A stretch of 64,000 nucleotides of DNA from Flavobacterium johnsoniae UW101 (GTDB lineage: Bacteria; Bacteroidota; Bacteroidia; Flavobacteriales; Flavobacteriaceae). Numbering within the stretch: position 1 is the stretch's first letter; every line of letters starts with the position of its first letter. The stretch covers positions 2,356,001-2,420,000 of the forward strand of contig NC_009441.1 of NCBI RefSeq assembly GCF_000016645.1, read 5' to 3'. The notes beneath the pieces were generated by a model. The model did no database searches. It saw only the letters and a program-made list of their open reading frames with translations, and was not told the origin of the DNA. Of this stretch, positions 37,325-50,920 are shown piece after piece. Made by a program: the position numbers and the translations under genes.

Positions 37325-38350
37325 ATGTCAAATAGAAGAGATTTTATCAAAAAAGCAGCTTTAGGCGCAGCAGCCGTAAGTTCAGTAGGATTTAGCGGAT
37401 TTGCAAAAGAGAAAGAAGATGAAAAAGAAGGCGCATTAGAATTTCCTTCAAAAAAAGTAAAAAAACCGGTTGTTATTTCGACATGGAACCACGGTTTACC
37501 CGCGAATAAAGAGACCTGGAAAGAATTAAAAGCCGGAAAATCTGCCTTAGACGCGATTGAAGCCGGTATGAAAATTCCTGAAGCAGATCCGAATGTCCGC
37601 AGTGTTGGTTATGGAGGATATCCGGATCGCGAAGGAAAAGTAACTCTTGATGCCTGTATTATGGACCACAACAGCAATTGCGGTTCGGTTTGTTTTTTAC
37701 AAGGTATTATGCATCCTATTTCTGTAGCCAAAAGGGTATTACAAAATACGCCACACGTAATGCTTGCCGGACAAGGCGCATTGCAGTTTGCTTTATCAGA
37801 AGGTTTTAAAGAAGAAAATTTACTAACTCCGGAATCTGAAAAAGACTGGAAAAAATGGCTGGAAGATTCTAAATACAAACCAGTTATTAATATAGAAAAT
37901 CACGACACCATAAGTATGCTAATGTTGGATCAAGACGGAAATCTTTCGGGAGGGTGTACCACCAGTGGTGCTGCCTGGAAGATGCACGGCCGCGTCGGTG
38001 ACTCCCCAATAATCGGCGCGGGTCTTTTTCTGGATAACGAAGTAGGTGCTGCGGCCGCTACAGGTTTAGGCGAAGCAGTAATTAGAACAGCAGGAAGTGC
38101 CATGGTTGTAGAATTAATGCGTCAGGGAAAATCGCCTTATGATGCCTGCAAAGAAATCACAGAGCGTATTTACAACAAACACAAAAACCACAAAGACATG
38201 GAGTATCTGCAAGTTGGATTTATTGCCTTAAATAAAAACGGCGAATATGCAGGTTACAGTTTGAGATCTGGTTTTAATTATGCCGTTTCTGATGATGAAA
38301 AAGGACACAGAATGGAAGACGCTAAATTTAAAATGTCGTGGGATAAATAA
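37325..38350 (+). CDS. N4-(beta-N-acetylglucosaminyl)-L-asparaginase (glycosylasparaginase), Tat-exported
   Basis: This 341-residue Ntn-hydrolase precursor has an N-terminal twin-arginine signal (NRRDFIKKAALGAAAVSS), so it is exported folded. Autocleavage is expected before Thr195 in ENHDTISMLMLD, the family nucleophile, giving alpha and beta subunits. GCTTSGAAWKMHGRVGDSP and GAGLFLDNEVGAAAATGLGE are the conserved substrate-pocket blocks. The enzyme hydrolyses the GlcNAc-asparagine bond of N-glycans; the flavobacterial enzyme of Elizabethkingia (formerly Flavobacterium) meningosepticum is a well-studied homologue. It lies among GH92, GH20, GH29 and GH2 genes, which strongly indicates N-glycan breakdown in the periplasm. 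Confidence 0.93.
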   Translation: MSNRRDFIKKAALGAAAVSSVGFSGFAKEKEDEKEGALEFPSKKVKKPVVISTWNHGLPANKETWKELKAGKSALDAIEAGMKIPEADPNVRSVGYGGYPDREGKVTLDACIMDHNSNCGSVCFLQGIMHPISVAKRVLQNTPHVMLAGQGALQFALSEGFKEENLLTPESEKDWKKWLEDSKYKPVINIENHDTISMLMLDQDGNLSGGCTTSGAAWKMHGRVGDSPIIGAGLFLDNEVGAAAATGLGEAVIRTAGSAMVVELMRQGKSPYDACKEITERIYNKHKNHKDMEYLQVGFIALNKNGEYAGYSLRSGFNYAVSDDEKGHRMEDAKFKMSWDK

Positions 38351-38358
38351 ACCTTTTT

Positions 38359-41644
<3,286 letters not shown>

Positions 41645-41652
41645 TTTAGAAT

Positions 41653-43971
41653 ATGAGAATTATAAAATCTTATTTGATAATCGGTTTTCTTGCTCTTGTA
41701 ACTTCTTCGTATGCACAGAAAGTTTTCACAGAGAAAGACATTCGTATCATTCCAAAACCAACTCAGACTCTAATAAAAACCGGTGTTTTTGAATTTAATA
41801 AAGATACAAAGTTTGTTACCGGAAATGATTTCCAAAAAGACGCTGCGAATGCTTTGGCTTCTAAATTAGCCATTGCAGCAGGATGGAAACCAGAAACAAC
41901 AACAAAAGCTCCGGCAAGTAATTTTGTTCAGTTTAAAACAGATCCAAACTTAAAAAATGAAGCTTATATTTTAGACGTAAATCCAAATAGTATTGTTATT
42001 TCGGCTAAAGGAAATACAGGTTTTTTATACGGTCTGGAAAGCATCAGACAATTACTTCCTGAAGCAATCGAAAGCCAATATGCCGTAACATCTGCAAAAT
42101 GGCAGATTCCAAGTTTAACGATAAATGATGAACCTCGATTTAAATGGAGAGGTTTAATGCTGGATTTATCACGTCATTTCTTCGATAAAAATTATATTCT
42201 GACTACAATTGATCGTTTGGCAATGCACAAAATGAATGTTTTGCATTTGCATTTAGTAGACGATCAGGGCTGGAGAATCGAAATTAAAAAATATCCAAAA
42301 CTAACAGAAGTCGGAGCCTGGAGAGTTGATCAGGAAAACTTGTCTTGGAACGCCAGACTTGCTGTAAGTGCAGATCAAAAAGGAACTTACGGGGGATTTT
42401 TTACGCAGGACGAATTAAGAGAAATTGTAAAATATGCTGCAACAAAAGGCATCGAAGTAATTCCTGAAATCGAAATGCCTGCTCACGTAAGCAGTGCCAT
42501 TGCATCATATCCTGAACTGGCTTGTTTTGATCAGAAAATTGGAGTTCCTTCTGGCGGAGTTTGGCCTTTAACAGATATTTATTGTGCAGGAAAAGAAACT
42601 ACGTTTGAGTTTTTACAAAATGTAATCGATGAAGTAATTACCATTTTCCCTTCAAAATATATTCATATTGGAGGAGATGAAGCGACTAAAACCAATTGGG
42701 CAAAATGTCCGCACTGCCAAAAAAGAATTAAAGATGAACACTTAAAAAGTGTAGACGAATTACAAAGTTATTTTGTAAAACGTATGGAAAAATACATCAA
42801 TTCTAAAGGCAAAAAAGTAATTGGCTGGGATGAAATTTTAGAAGGAGGTCTGGCTCCGGATGCAACAGTAATGAGCTGGAGAGGAACAAAAGGCGGAATT
42901 GAAGCGGCAGATCAGGGACACGATGTTATTATGACTCCTGAAACACCTTGTTATTTCAACTTTTATCAAGGTCCGCAAAACGAAGAACCTTTAGCTTTTG
43001 ATGCTTATAACCCGTTAAATGAAGTTTACAAATTTGATCCTGTAGTGCCGACTATGACTCCTCAGGAAGCTGGACACGTTTTAGGCGGACAGGCAAATTT
43101 ATGGGCAGAACATATTTCTGGGCCAAAAGATTCTGAGTATATGATTTTTCCAAGATTAGCCGCGTTATCAGAAACATTATGGAGTCCGAAAGAAAAGCGT
43201 AATTGGAATGATTTTACAACAAGATTATTCTCAATGTTCAAGCGTTATGATTATCAAGGATTAAATTATGCAAAAAGCGCTTATTTGGTAACCGCTTCTT
43301 CTACTGCAGATTTAGCTAACAAACAAGTGAAAGTGGAATTAAAGAATGAATTTCCAAATCCGGATATCCGTTATGTTTTAGGAGATAAAAATATAGATCA
43401 TCACGCTGTAAAATATACAAGTCCAATTGAGTTTAAAGAAACAACTGTTTTAAAAGCTTCTTTGTTTCAGGATGAAAAACCAGTTGGAAAAACATTCACA
43501 GACACGATTATTTTCCATAAAGCTGTTGCACACAAAGTTAAGTACTTAACGCCTTTTAATCAAAGTTACAAAGGAGATGCCAATACGATGGTTAATACAA
43601 TTAGAGGAAGTAAAAATTTCCATGACGGACAATGGCAGGCTTGGCTTGTAAACGATATGGAGCTGGTAATTGATTTCGAAAAACAGGAAAGTATCGAGCA
43701 GGTAATCGTAGGAACTTTAGAAAGTCAGGGCGCTGGAGTTAATTTTCCAATCGAAGTAAAAGTACTGGTTTCTAATGACGGAATTAAATACAAGCAAGTT
43801 GGAAAAATAACACGTCCGTATGCAGTAAATGCTGTTCCTGAACTGAAAGATTTTAAAATCAATTTTCAGAAACAAAACGCACGCTTTGTTAAAGTGATTG
43901 CAGGCAACTTAAAGAAAAGTCCTAAAGGAGAAAGCTCTTGGTTATTCGTAGATGAAATTCTAGTAAACTAA
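41653..43971 (+). CDS. GH20 beta-N-acetylhexosaminidase, secreted, with C-terminal binding domains
   Basis: The 772-residue protein has a signal peptide (to TSSYAQ), a GH20b N-terminal domain at about 25-155, and a catalytic barrel from about 160. WRGLMLDLSRHFF and HLHLVDDQGWRIEIKKYP lead to the catalytic pair Asp342-Glu343 in IHIGGDEATKTNW. These support substrate-assisted removal of terminal GlcNAc or GalNAc. A chitobiase-type CHB_HEX_C segment (about 560-620) and an F5/8-type CBM32-like domain (about 630-772) follow. It lies directly after the exported beta-galactosidase gene and would trim antennary GlcNAc and possibly the chitobiose core. Confidence 0.94.
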   Translation: MRIIKSYLIIGFLALVTSSYAQKVFTEKDIRIIPKPTQTLIKTGVFEFNKDTKFVTGNDFQKDAANALASKLAIAAGWKPETTTKAPASNFVQFKTDPNLKNEAYILDVNPNSIVISAKGNTGFLYGLESIRQLLPEAIESQYAVTSAKWQIPSLTINDEPRFKWRGLMLDLSRHFFDKNYILTTIDRLAMHKMNVLHLHLVDDQGWRIEIKKYPKLTEVGAWRVDQENLSWNARLAVSADQKGTYGGFFTQDELREIVKYAATKGIEVIPEIEMPAHVSSAIASYPELACFDQKIGVPSGGVWPLTDIYCAGKETTFEFLQNVIDEVITIFPSKYIHIGGDEATKTNWAKCPHCQKRIKDEHLKSVDELQSYFVKRMEKYINSKGKKVIGWDEILEGGLAPDATVMSWRGTKGGIEAADQGHDVIMTPETPCYFNFYQGPQNEEPLAFDAYNPLNEVYKFDPVVPTMTPQEAGHVLGGQANLWAEHISGPKDSEYMIFPRLAALSETLWSPKEKRNWNDFTTRLFSMFKRYDYQGLNYAKSAYLVTASSTADLANKQVKVELKNEFPNPDIRYVLGDKNIDHHAVKYTSPIEFKETTVLKASLFQDEKPVGKTFTDTIIFHKAVAHKVKYLTPFNQSYKGDANTMVNTIRGSKNFHDGQWQAWLVNDMELVIDFEKQESIEQVIVGTLESQGAGVNFPIEVKVLVSNDGIKYKQVGKITRPYAVNAVPELKDFKINFQKQNARFVKVIAGNLKKSPKGESSWLFVDEILVN

Positions 43972-43977
43972 TTTTCT

Positions 43978-44116
43978 AACATATAGAAACATAGATTTAT
44001 TTCTTGAATGAATAAAAAAGGTATAAAAAAAAACTAGTTTCTAACACATATTTCTATGTGTGTTAATGCAAGTGAAATGCCTTTTTAAAACTATGAAAAC
44101 TATGTCTCTATGTGTT
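43978..44116 (+). repeat. Dispersed palindromic repeat, family 1, copy F
   Basis: The ends are AACATATAGAAACATAG and CTATGTCTCTATGTGTT. The interior includes AACTAGTTTCTAACACATA and AAGTGAAATGCCTTTTT. It begins 6 bases after the GH20 stop codon. Confidence 0.8.
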
Positions 44117-44247
44117 AAATAAAAATTTAGAAATCTAAGAGATGAATTTTAACAAAATTGAGTAAGGCAAGGACGCTTTGTCTCAACATGTTAAATGTTG
44201 ATTTTACAATTAAAAAAAACAAAAACAAAACCTAAAATAGAATAAAA

Positions 44248-45732
44248 ATGAAAAGAGGGATATTTATAATCGCATTATTATTTTCCGTTCAAATGTTTTC
44301 GCAGGCCATTTATGAAGATGAGCGATATGTACCGGAAACAGATCCGGCAGTGTTGAAAAACTTAGACGAGTGGCAGGGCAAAAAATTTGGTCTGTTAATG
44401 CACTGGGGAACTTACAGCCAATGGGGAATTGTAGAATCTTGGTCTATCTGTCCAGAAGATTACGGATGGTGTGAACGTAAAAAAGGAAGCAATCCGTCTA
44501 ATTATAATGATTATATTAAAGATTACGAAGGATTAAGAAAAACATTTAATCCTGTAAAATTTAATCCGGAAAAATGGGCAAAAGCAGCTAAATATGCCGG
44601 AATGAAATACATGGTTTTTACAACAAAACACCATGACGGATTTAATATGTATGATACTAAATATTCTGATTACAAAATCACGAGCAAAGATGTTCCTTTT
44701 CATACCAACCCAAAAGCAGATGTTTTAAAAGAAATTTTCAACTCGTTTAGAGGAGAAGGTATTTCAACAGGAGCTTATTTCTCTAAACCAGACTGGCATA
44801 ATGAAAACTACTGGGATCCATACTTTCCTCCTTTCGACAGAAACGTAAACTACGATCCGTCATTATATCCAGAAAAATGGCAGAAATATGTTGATTTCAC
44901 TCACAACCAAATCTTAGAGATCTTAACAAACTACGGTAAAGTTGATATTTTATGGTTAGATGGAGGATGGGTTAGAAAAAGAGACCAGGTTAACATCAAA
45001 GAAAACTACGACGAGAAATTTACTGAAAACGAATCTAAAAACGGTTTCATCAAACACAGAGTTGTAGATCAGGATCCTAAAATGGACGAATTAGTTGTAA
45101 AAGCGCGTCAAAAACAACCAGGTTTAATCGTGGTGGATAGAGCGGTTCACGGTAAAAACCAAAACTATTTAACTCCAGAAGGACGTGTTCCTGCAAAAAC
45201 ATTGCCTTATCCTTGGGAATCTTGTATTCCAGCCGGCGGTGGATGGTCATATTCTCCAGGAGCTGAATACATGACAGGAAGACAAGGTATTCACATGTTG
45301 GTTGATATTGTAGCAAAAGGCGGAAACTTGTTATTAAACATTGCGCCAAGTCCGGAAGGAGAATGGGATAAAGGAGCTTACGATTTATTACAGGCTTATG
45401 GTGACTGGATGAAAGTAAACAGCACAGCGATTTACAACACAAAACCAATCGAACCTTATAAAGAAGAAAATATTTGCTTTACACAAAATAAAACAGGAAA
45501 TGTATTTGCATTTTATTTAGCTAAAGAAGGAGAAAATAAAATTCCTGCAGAAGTTACTGTAAAATCGATCAGCCCGAAAAAAGGAACAAAAATTACGATG
45601 TTAGGTTCTAAAACTTCTTTAAAATGGACAAAAGAAGGAAACGGATTTAAAGTAATTATTCCAGAAAGCTTAAGAAATAATCTTCCTGCAAAAGAAGCGT
45701 GGACTTTAAAAATAGAAGCGATCAACAGATAA
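44248..45732 (+). CDS. GH29 alpha-L-fucosidase, secreted
   Basis: The 494-residue protein has a signal peptide (to about MFSQA). The GH29 barrel is marked by FGLLMHWGTYSQWGIVESW, TTKHHDGFNMYDTKYS and ILTNYGKVDILWLDGGW, in which Asp238 is the predicted nucleophile. A C-terminal beta-sandwich follows from about 390. It lacks the extra binding domains of the fucosidase at 23024, and its active-site surroundings look like the broader-specificity GH29 type A, so the two enzymes probably attack different fucose linkages, such as core versus antennary. The next gene starts 2 bases after its stop codon, implying translational coupling with the GH92 gene. Confidence 0.93.
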   Translation: MKRGIFIIALLFSVQMFSQAIYEDERYVPETDPAVLKNLDEWQGKKFGLLMHWGTYSQWGIVESWSICPEDYGWCERKKGSNPSNYNDYIKDYEGLRKTFNPVKFNPEKWAKAAKYAGMKYMVFTTKHHDGFNMYDTKYSDYKITSKDVPFHTNPKADVLKEIFNSFRGEGISTGAYFSKPDWHNENYWDPYFPPFDRNVNYDPSLYPEKWQKYVDFTHNQILEILTNYGKVDILWLDGGWVRKRDQVNIKENYDEKFTENESKNGFIKHRVVDQDPKMDELVVKARQKQPGLIVVDRAVHGKNQNYLTPEGRVPAKTLPYPWESCIPAGGGWSYSPGAEYMTGRQGIHMLVDIVAKGGNLLLNIAPSPEGEWDKGAYDLLQAYGDWMKVNSTAIYNTKPIEPYKEENICFTQNKTGNVFAFYLAKEGENKIPAEVTVKSISPKKGTKITMLGSKTSLKWTKEGNGFKVIIPESLRNNLPAKEAWTLKIEAINR

Positions 45733-45734
45733 AA

Positions 45735-47984
45735 ATGAAACCTATGGTTTTAAATACAAACAAATTTAAAACAGCATGTATTTTATACATGCTGTTTTTT
45801 AGCATCATGATTTTTGCGCAGCAACCTGCCGATTTTGTTAATCCAATAATTGGAACTTCCAATTATGGTGCGGCTTTTCCAGGCCCAATCGCTCCGCGCG
45901 GTATGGCAAGTATCAGTCCTTTTAATGTGGCTGGAGTAAAAAATACTCCAATGGAAAAAGATAGTCAATGGCTTTCAAATCCGTATGTAAATGAAAATAC
46001 CTTTTTGACAGGATTTAGTCAAGTGAATTTAAGCGGAGTTGGCTGTCCAGATTTGGGTGTTATTTTATTGATGCCGACAACTGGAAATGTAGAAATCGAT
46101 CATTTAAAATACGGTTCTACTTATTCTAATGAAGTTGCAAAAGCTGCGTATTACAGCGTAAACATTGACAAATACAACGTTAAAGGTGAATTTACAGCTT
46201 CAAAACGAGTTGGGATTAGCAGATTCACTTTCCCGAAAGGGCAGTCTAATATTTTATTAAATCTTGGTTTAGGATTAACAAACGAAGAAGGAGCAATGGT
46301 AAAAGTCGTTTCTTCGACAGAAATTGAAGGAATGCGTTCAGTTGGTTCATTTTGTTACAATAGTCCAGAAGATGCTTACCCAGTTTATTTTGTGGCTCAA
46401 TTTTCTAAACCTGCAGATAAATTTGGAGTTTGGAAAAAACCTGCAAAATACAACGGCGTTGAAGCGCAGTGGATGGGTTACAACGGAAAAACGAGAATAA
46501 TGGAAAATACAATCAAAACCGTTGTGGGGGATAGTATTGGAAGTTATTTTACCTATAAATTCGATAAACAAGAAACGGTTGAAGTGAAGATTGGAATTTC
46601 GTACGTAAGTATCGAAAATGCCCGTGAAAACTTAGCAAAAGAAGTTGGTAACAGATCTTTTGATGCAATTTATAAAGAAACCTACAACGAATGGAATGAA
46701 GAATTGTCTAAAATTTTGGTTGAAGGTGGTTCAAAAGATGACAATACAATTTTCTACACAGCTTTGTATCACACTTTAATTCACCCAAATACTTTAAATG
46801 ATATTAACGGACAATATCCCGTAATCAAAAGAAGTAGAATTGCTAAAACCGATGACACCCGTTATACCGTATTTTCTTTATGGGATACGTACCGAAATGT
46901 ACATCCATTGATGTCTTTGGTTTATCCAAAACAGCAATCTGATATGGTAAAAAGTATGTTGACTATGTTTGATGAAAACGGCTGGTTACCCAAATGGGAA
47001 TTGAACTCAACAGAAACTTTTACTATGGTGGGAGATCCTGCAAGTATTGTAATTACAGATACGTATTTAAAAGGAATTCATGATTTTGATGTTCAGAAAG
47101 CGTATTACGCGATGCTGAAAGGAGCAGATCAGGTTGAAAATAATCCGCTTCGTCCGGGATTGAAAGATTATATCAAAAAAGGATATTTGACAACCGATAA
47201 TAAAGGCCCGGTTTCTACTACTCAGGAATACAATATTTCAGATTATTCTATTTCGCTTATGGCCAACGAATTCGGTGACAAAGACAATGTAAAACGTTTT
47301 AAAGAACGTTCATTATCCTACAGAAAATTATTCGATAAAAACTTAAATCTGCTTCGACCAAGAACTCCTGACGGAAAATGGTACGAGCCATTTGATCCTG
47401 CATCTGGAGCCAATTTTGAAGAAAATGTTGGTTTTATCGAAGGAAATGCCTGGCAGTATGCATTTATGGTTCCTCACGATATTAACGGATTAAAGAAATT
47501 AATGGGAGGTGATCAGGCTTTTTCGGCACAATTGCAGAAAATTTTCGACACCAAACAATTTGATATGGCAAACGAACCAGACATTGCCAATCCGTATTTA
47601 TTCAATTATGTAAAAGGAGAAGAATACAAAGCACAGGAAAATGTAAAAAGATTGGTTCGCGAATATTTCAAAAATGAACCAAAAGGATTACCAGGAAATG
47701 ACGATACAGGAACAATGTCGGCCTGGTTGGTGTATTCGATGATGGGAATTTATCCAATATCTCCGGGAGATCCAATTTATACCATTACAACCCCAATGTT
47801 TCATAGAGTGACGATCAAATTAGATCCAAGATATTATAAAAAAGAAAGCATCGTAATTGAAAGACAAGAAAATAATGGTGGGAAAATCAATTCGATTGAA
47901 CTAAACGGAAAAACACATAACAGCTTTTTTATTTCGCACGATGATTTTGTGAATGGAACAAAGCTTAAAGTGATTCAAAATTAA
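45735..47984 (+). CDS. GH92 alpha-mannosidase, second type
   Basis: The ATG at 45735 starts 2 bases after the fucosidase stop; in-frame codons upstream lie inside that gene. Its signal peptide ends near FAQQP. The 749-residue protein has the GH92 blocks VNPIIGTSNYGAAFPG, FIEGNAWQYAFMVPHD (probable catalytic acid Glu) and GNDDTGTMSAWLVYSMMG. Where the first GH92 has GNEPSHHIAYMFN, this one has ANEPDIANPYLFNYV, so the +1 subsite differs and another linkage, perhaps alpha-1,3 or alpha-1,6, is likely. The remainder is well conserved, and nothing suggests inactivity. The GH3 gene follows after 12 bases. Confidence 0.92.
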   Translation: MKPMVLNTNKFKTACILYMLFFSIMIFAQQPADFVNPIIGTSNYGAAFPGPIAPRGMASISPFNVAGVKNTPMEKDSQWLSNPYVNENTFLTGFSQVNLSGVGCPDLGVILLMPTTGNVEIDHLKYGSTYSNEVAKAAYYSVNIDKYNVKGEFTASKRVGISRFTFPKGQSNILLNLGLGLTNEEGAMVKVVSSTEIEGMRSVGSFCYNSPEDAYPVYFVAQFSKPADKFGVWKKPAKYNGVEAQWMGYNGKTRIMENTIKTVVGDSIGSYFTYKFDKQETVEVKIGISYVSIENARENLAKEVGNRSFDAIYKETYNEWNEELSKILVEGGSKDDNTIFYTALYHTLIHPNTLNDINGQYPVIKRSRIAKTDDTRYTVFSLWDTYRNVHPLMSLVYPKQQSDMVKSMLTMFDENGWLPKWELNSTETFTMVGDPASIVITDTYLKGIHDFDVQKAYYAMLKGADQVENNPLRPGLKDYIKKGYLTTDNKGPVSTTQEYNISDYSISLMANEFGDKDNVKRFKERSLSYRKLFDKNLNLLRPRTPDGKWYEPFDPASGANFEENVGFIEGNAWQYAFMVPHDINGLKKLMGGDQAFSAQLQKIFDTKQFDMANEPDIANPYLFNYVKGEEYKAQENVKRLVREYFKNEPKGLPGNDDTGTMSAWLVYSMMGIYPISPGDPIYTITTPMFHRVTIKLDPRYYKKESIVIERQENNGGKINSIELNGKTHNSFFISHDDFVNGTKLKVIQN

Positions 47985-47996
47985 AACAACACAATT

Positions 47997-50657
47997 ATGT
48001 TACAACTAAAAATCAAAAAAACAGCCATTATTTTTGTAATGGCTGTAGGTTTTTTTAACCAAACCTATGCGCAGAAAAAATACCCGTATCAAGATCCAAA
48101 ATTACCGGTAGAAGATAGGGTAAAAGACTTGTTAAGTCGTATGTCGCTTGAAGAAAAAGCACGCCAGATGGATATGTACAGAGGAGACTTTTTTAAAGAC
48201 AAAGAAGATTTCGCTAAATCTAAATCGGCAGAAAAAATTGGAAAATTAGGAATTGGAGCCATCCATGATCTTTATCCGCGTTCGGCTAAAATGATTAATG
48301 ATCTGCAAACAAACGTAATAAAAGGAAACCGCTGGGGAATTCCTGCACTGATTATGTGTGAAATGCTTCACGGTTATCTAGATGAAGGAAGTACGGCTTT
48401 CCCAATGAATATTGGACTTGGCGCAACCTGGGATGTTGCTGTGATGGACAAAGTGGGTAAAGTAATTGGTATGGAAGCCAGAGCGCATGGAGTTCATTTT
48501 GGTTTTGGACCAAACCTAGATTTAGGGCGCGAACCACGTTGGGGGAGAGTTGCTGAAACTTTTGGTGAAGATGCATACTTAAACAGCGAAATTGGTTTGG
48601 CTTTTATAAAAGGAATACAGGGAGACGATTTAAAATCAGATCGTTCGATTATTGCAGAACCAAAACACTTTGCGGTTCACGGTATTCCGCAGGCAGGAGG
48701 AAATTCTTCGCCAATTTTGGTTGGAGAACGTTCTGCAAGAGAAGACCATTTGCCATCTTTTGAAAAAGCATTTAGAAAAGGCGGTGCGTTAGGAACAATG
48801 TGTGCTTATTCTGAGTTAGACGGGATTCCTTGTGCAGCAAACAATTGGTTATTGACTGATGTTTTGAGAAACGAATGGGGTTTTAAAGGTCTTGTAGTTT
48901 CAGACTTAGGTGCTATTAAATACATTCAGACAACTCATAAAGTTGCTGATTCTCCAAAAGAGAGTATTAGAGAAGCAGTTTCAGCTGGTGTTGATATGCA
49001 GTTTTATGATTTTAGTAATGAATTTTGGCAGAATACAATCATTGAATTAGTAAATGAAAAGAAACTGACAATGGAAAACATCGACCGTGCTGCGGGAGGA
49101 GTTTTACGTTTGAAATTCTTATTAGGATTATTTGAAAATCCATACACAGAAAAAAATCTGATTAAAGATCGTTTTCATACTCCGGAAAATCAGCAGGTTG
49201 CTCTTGAAGCGGCGCAGAAATCAATGGTTTTATTGAAAAATGAGAACAACATTCTGCCTTTAAGCAAAAGTTTAAAAAATATTGCCGTTATCGGACCAAA
49301 TGCAAATGCTTCAAGATTGGGAGGTTATGCTCCTAAAAACAGTGTTGGTATGACAGTTTATGAAGGTTTACAGCAATTAGTTGGAAAAACTGCCAATGTA
49401 GTTTATGAAGAAGGAGTTCCATTAATTGTAAAAGGACAGATTATTCCATCTAAATATTTATTTACTCCAGATGAATCTCAAAACGGATTAAAAGGAGAAT
49501 ATTTCAATAACAGAAATCTTGAAGGAACTCCCGCATTGACTCGTATCGACAGTCAGTTAGAGTTTGACTGGCCTTGGGCTCCCGGAGATGGCGTAAATGT
49601 GGATGATTTTTCTATCAGATGGACAGGATTCTTAAAATCAGATCAGGCTCTTGACGGCTGGTTAGGTTTAAGTTCTGATGACGGAATCAGAATGTATATC
49701 GACGATCAATTGGTTATTGACAACTGGACAAAAGGAGCGACAAGTATGGTTACGACTCCAAAAAACATCGAAAAAGGTAAAAAATACAAAGTCCGCATTG
49801 AAATGTGGGAAGGAGGCTGGGGAGCCAGAGCGCATTTCCGCTGGAATTTAGAAAAAGTAAACTTACAGCCGGCAATCGAAGCTGCTAAAAAAGCTGATGT
49901 TGCGATTGTGGTTTTAGGAGAATCTAACGAATTGGTAGAAGAAAACAGAGATGTTGCTTCTTTAGACTTATTTGGAATCCAGCAGCAATTAATTGAAGAA
50001 ATTCAAAAAACAGGAACTCCAGTAGTTTGTGTATTATTAAATGGCCGTCCGCTTTCTACAAACTGGATTTCTGAAAATATTCCAGCGGTGTTGGAAGGAT
50101 GGTTTCCTGGAGAATTAGGAGGTAGAGCAGTTGCTGATGTTTTATTTGGAGATTACAATCCGGGTGGAAGACTGCCAATTACAGTTCCAAAATCAGTTGG
50201 GCAGTTACCTATATATTATAACCAAAAACCATCTGCTATTCATAAATACGTTGCAGAGAGTGAACATCCTTTATATTCATTCGGTTACGGATTAAGTTAT
50301 ACGAAGTTTGAATATTCTAATTTAAAACTAAATACTGCTGAAATTAAACCAAACGGAGAAGTAAAAGTTTCTGTAGATGTTAAAAACGTTGGAGACAGAG
50401 ACGGAGACGAGGTTGTTCAATTGTATATTAATGATGTATATAGTTCTGTAACAACACCCGAAAAGACATTAAAAGGTTTCAAAAGATTAAATATCAAAAA
50501 AGGAGAAATTAAAAATGTTGAATTTACACTTACTTCAGATGAGCTATCTCTTTGGAACAGAGAAATGAAGCGCGTTGTAGAGCCTGGAGATTTTGAAGTT
50601 ATGGTGGGTGGAAACTCGACAGATTTGCTTAAAACGAAATTTACGGTTTTGAACTAA
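47997..50657 (+). CDS. GH3 beta-glycosidase with inserted PA14 domain, secreted
   Basis: The 886-residue protein has a signal peptide (to QTYAQK) and an N-terminal GH3 barrel. The nucleophile is Asp303 in GLVVSDLGAIKYI; EPKHFAVHG and GREPRWGRVAETFGEDAYL are family blocks. The second alpha/beta domain is split by a PA14 insert at about 490-620 (LKGEYFNNRNLEGTP, LSSDDGIRMYIDDQLVIDNW). A fibronectin-III-like domain closes the protein (DGDEVVQLYIND). GH3 enzymes include beta-glucosidases, beta-xylosidases and N-acetylglucosaminidases. In a plant-type N-glycan pathway a beta-1,2-xylosidase would fit, but this is only an inference. It is the last hydrolase before the second SusC/SusD pair. Confidence 0.9.
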   Translation: MLQLKIKKTAIIFVMAVGFFNQTYAQKKYPYQDPKLPVEDRVKDLLSRMSLEEKARQMDMYRGDFFKDKEDFAKSKSAEKIGKLGIGAIHDLYPRSAKMINDLQTNVIKGNRWGIPALIMCEMLHGYLDEGSTAFPMNIGLGATWDVAVMDKVGKVIGMEARAHGVHFGFGPNLDLGREPRWGRVAETFGEDAYLNSEIGLAFIKGIQGDDLKSDRSIIAEPKHFAVHGIPQAGGNSSPILVGERSAREDHLPSFEKAFRKGGALGTMCAYSELDGIPCAANNWLLTDVLRNEWGFKGLVVSDLGAIKYIQTTHKVADSPKESIREAVSAGVDMQFYDFSNEFWQNTIIELVNEKKLTMENIDRAAGGVLRLKFLLGLFENPYTEKNLIKDRFHTPENQQVALEAAQKSMVLLKNENNILPLSKSLKNIAVIGPNANASRLGGYAPKNSVGMTVYEGLQQLVGKTANVVYEEGVPLIVKGQIIPSKYLFTPDESQNGLKGEYFNNRNLEGTPALTRIDSQLEFDWPWAPGDGVNVDDFSIRWTGFLKSDQALDGWLGLSSDDGIRMYIDDQLVIDNWTKGATSMVTTPKNIEKGKKYKVRIEMWEGGWGARAHFRWNLEKVNLQPAIEAAKKADVAIVVLGESNELVEENRDVASLDLFGIQQQLIEEIQKTGTPVVCVLLNGRPLSTNWISENIPAVLEGWFPGELGGRAVADVLFGDYNPGGRLPITVPKSVGQLPIYYNQKPSAIHKYVAESEHPLYSFGYGLSYTKFEYSNLKLNTAEIKPNGEVKVSVDVKNVGDRDGDEVVQLYINDVYSSVTTPEKTLKGFKRLNIKKGEIKNVEFTLTSDELSLWNREMKRVVEPGDFEVMVGGNSTDLLKTKFTVLN

Positions 50658-50786
50658 AAAGAGTTAAAAAGGATAATATGTTTAACGATTAAGATAATTA
50701 AAAAAGAATGCTGTTAAAAAAACGATAAATCACTTAGATTAATTCGATGTAAGGTCAGGAAATATAGAGGATTAGGACTACAATTT

Positions 50787-50874
50787 AAAACGTTTTCGTA
50801 CCCTAAAAAGATAAATGTATGACGAACACCTTTTCAAACTTGTCATTTGTCGAAATTATATTTTGTTAACAAAA
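50787..50874. promoter_or_regulatory. Two palindromes in the leader of the second susC
   Basis: AAAACGTTTT (50787-50796) is a perfect 10-bp palindrome with a CG centre, as in LacI-family operators. TTTTGTTAACAAAA (50861-50874) is a perfect 14-bp palindrome 46 bases before the start codon. Both lie in the 263-base gap between the GH3 gene and susC, where a separate promoter would be expected. Confidence 0.4.
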
Positions 50875-50920
50875 TGTATTCTTAAGTTTAACATGTTATT
50901 AACTCAAAAAACAACTAAAT

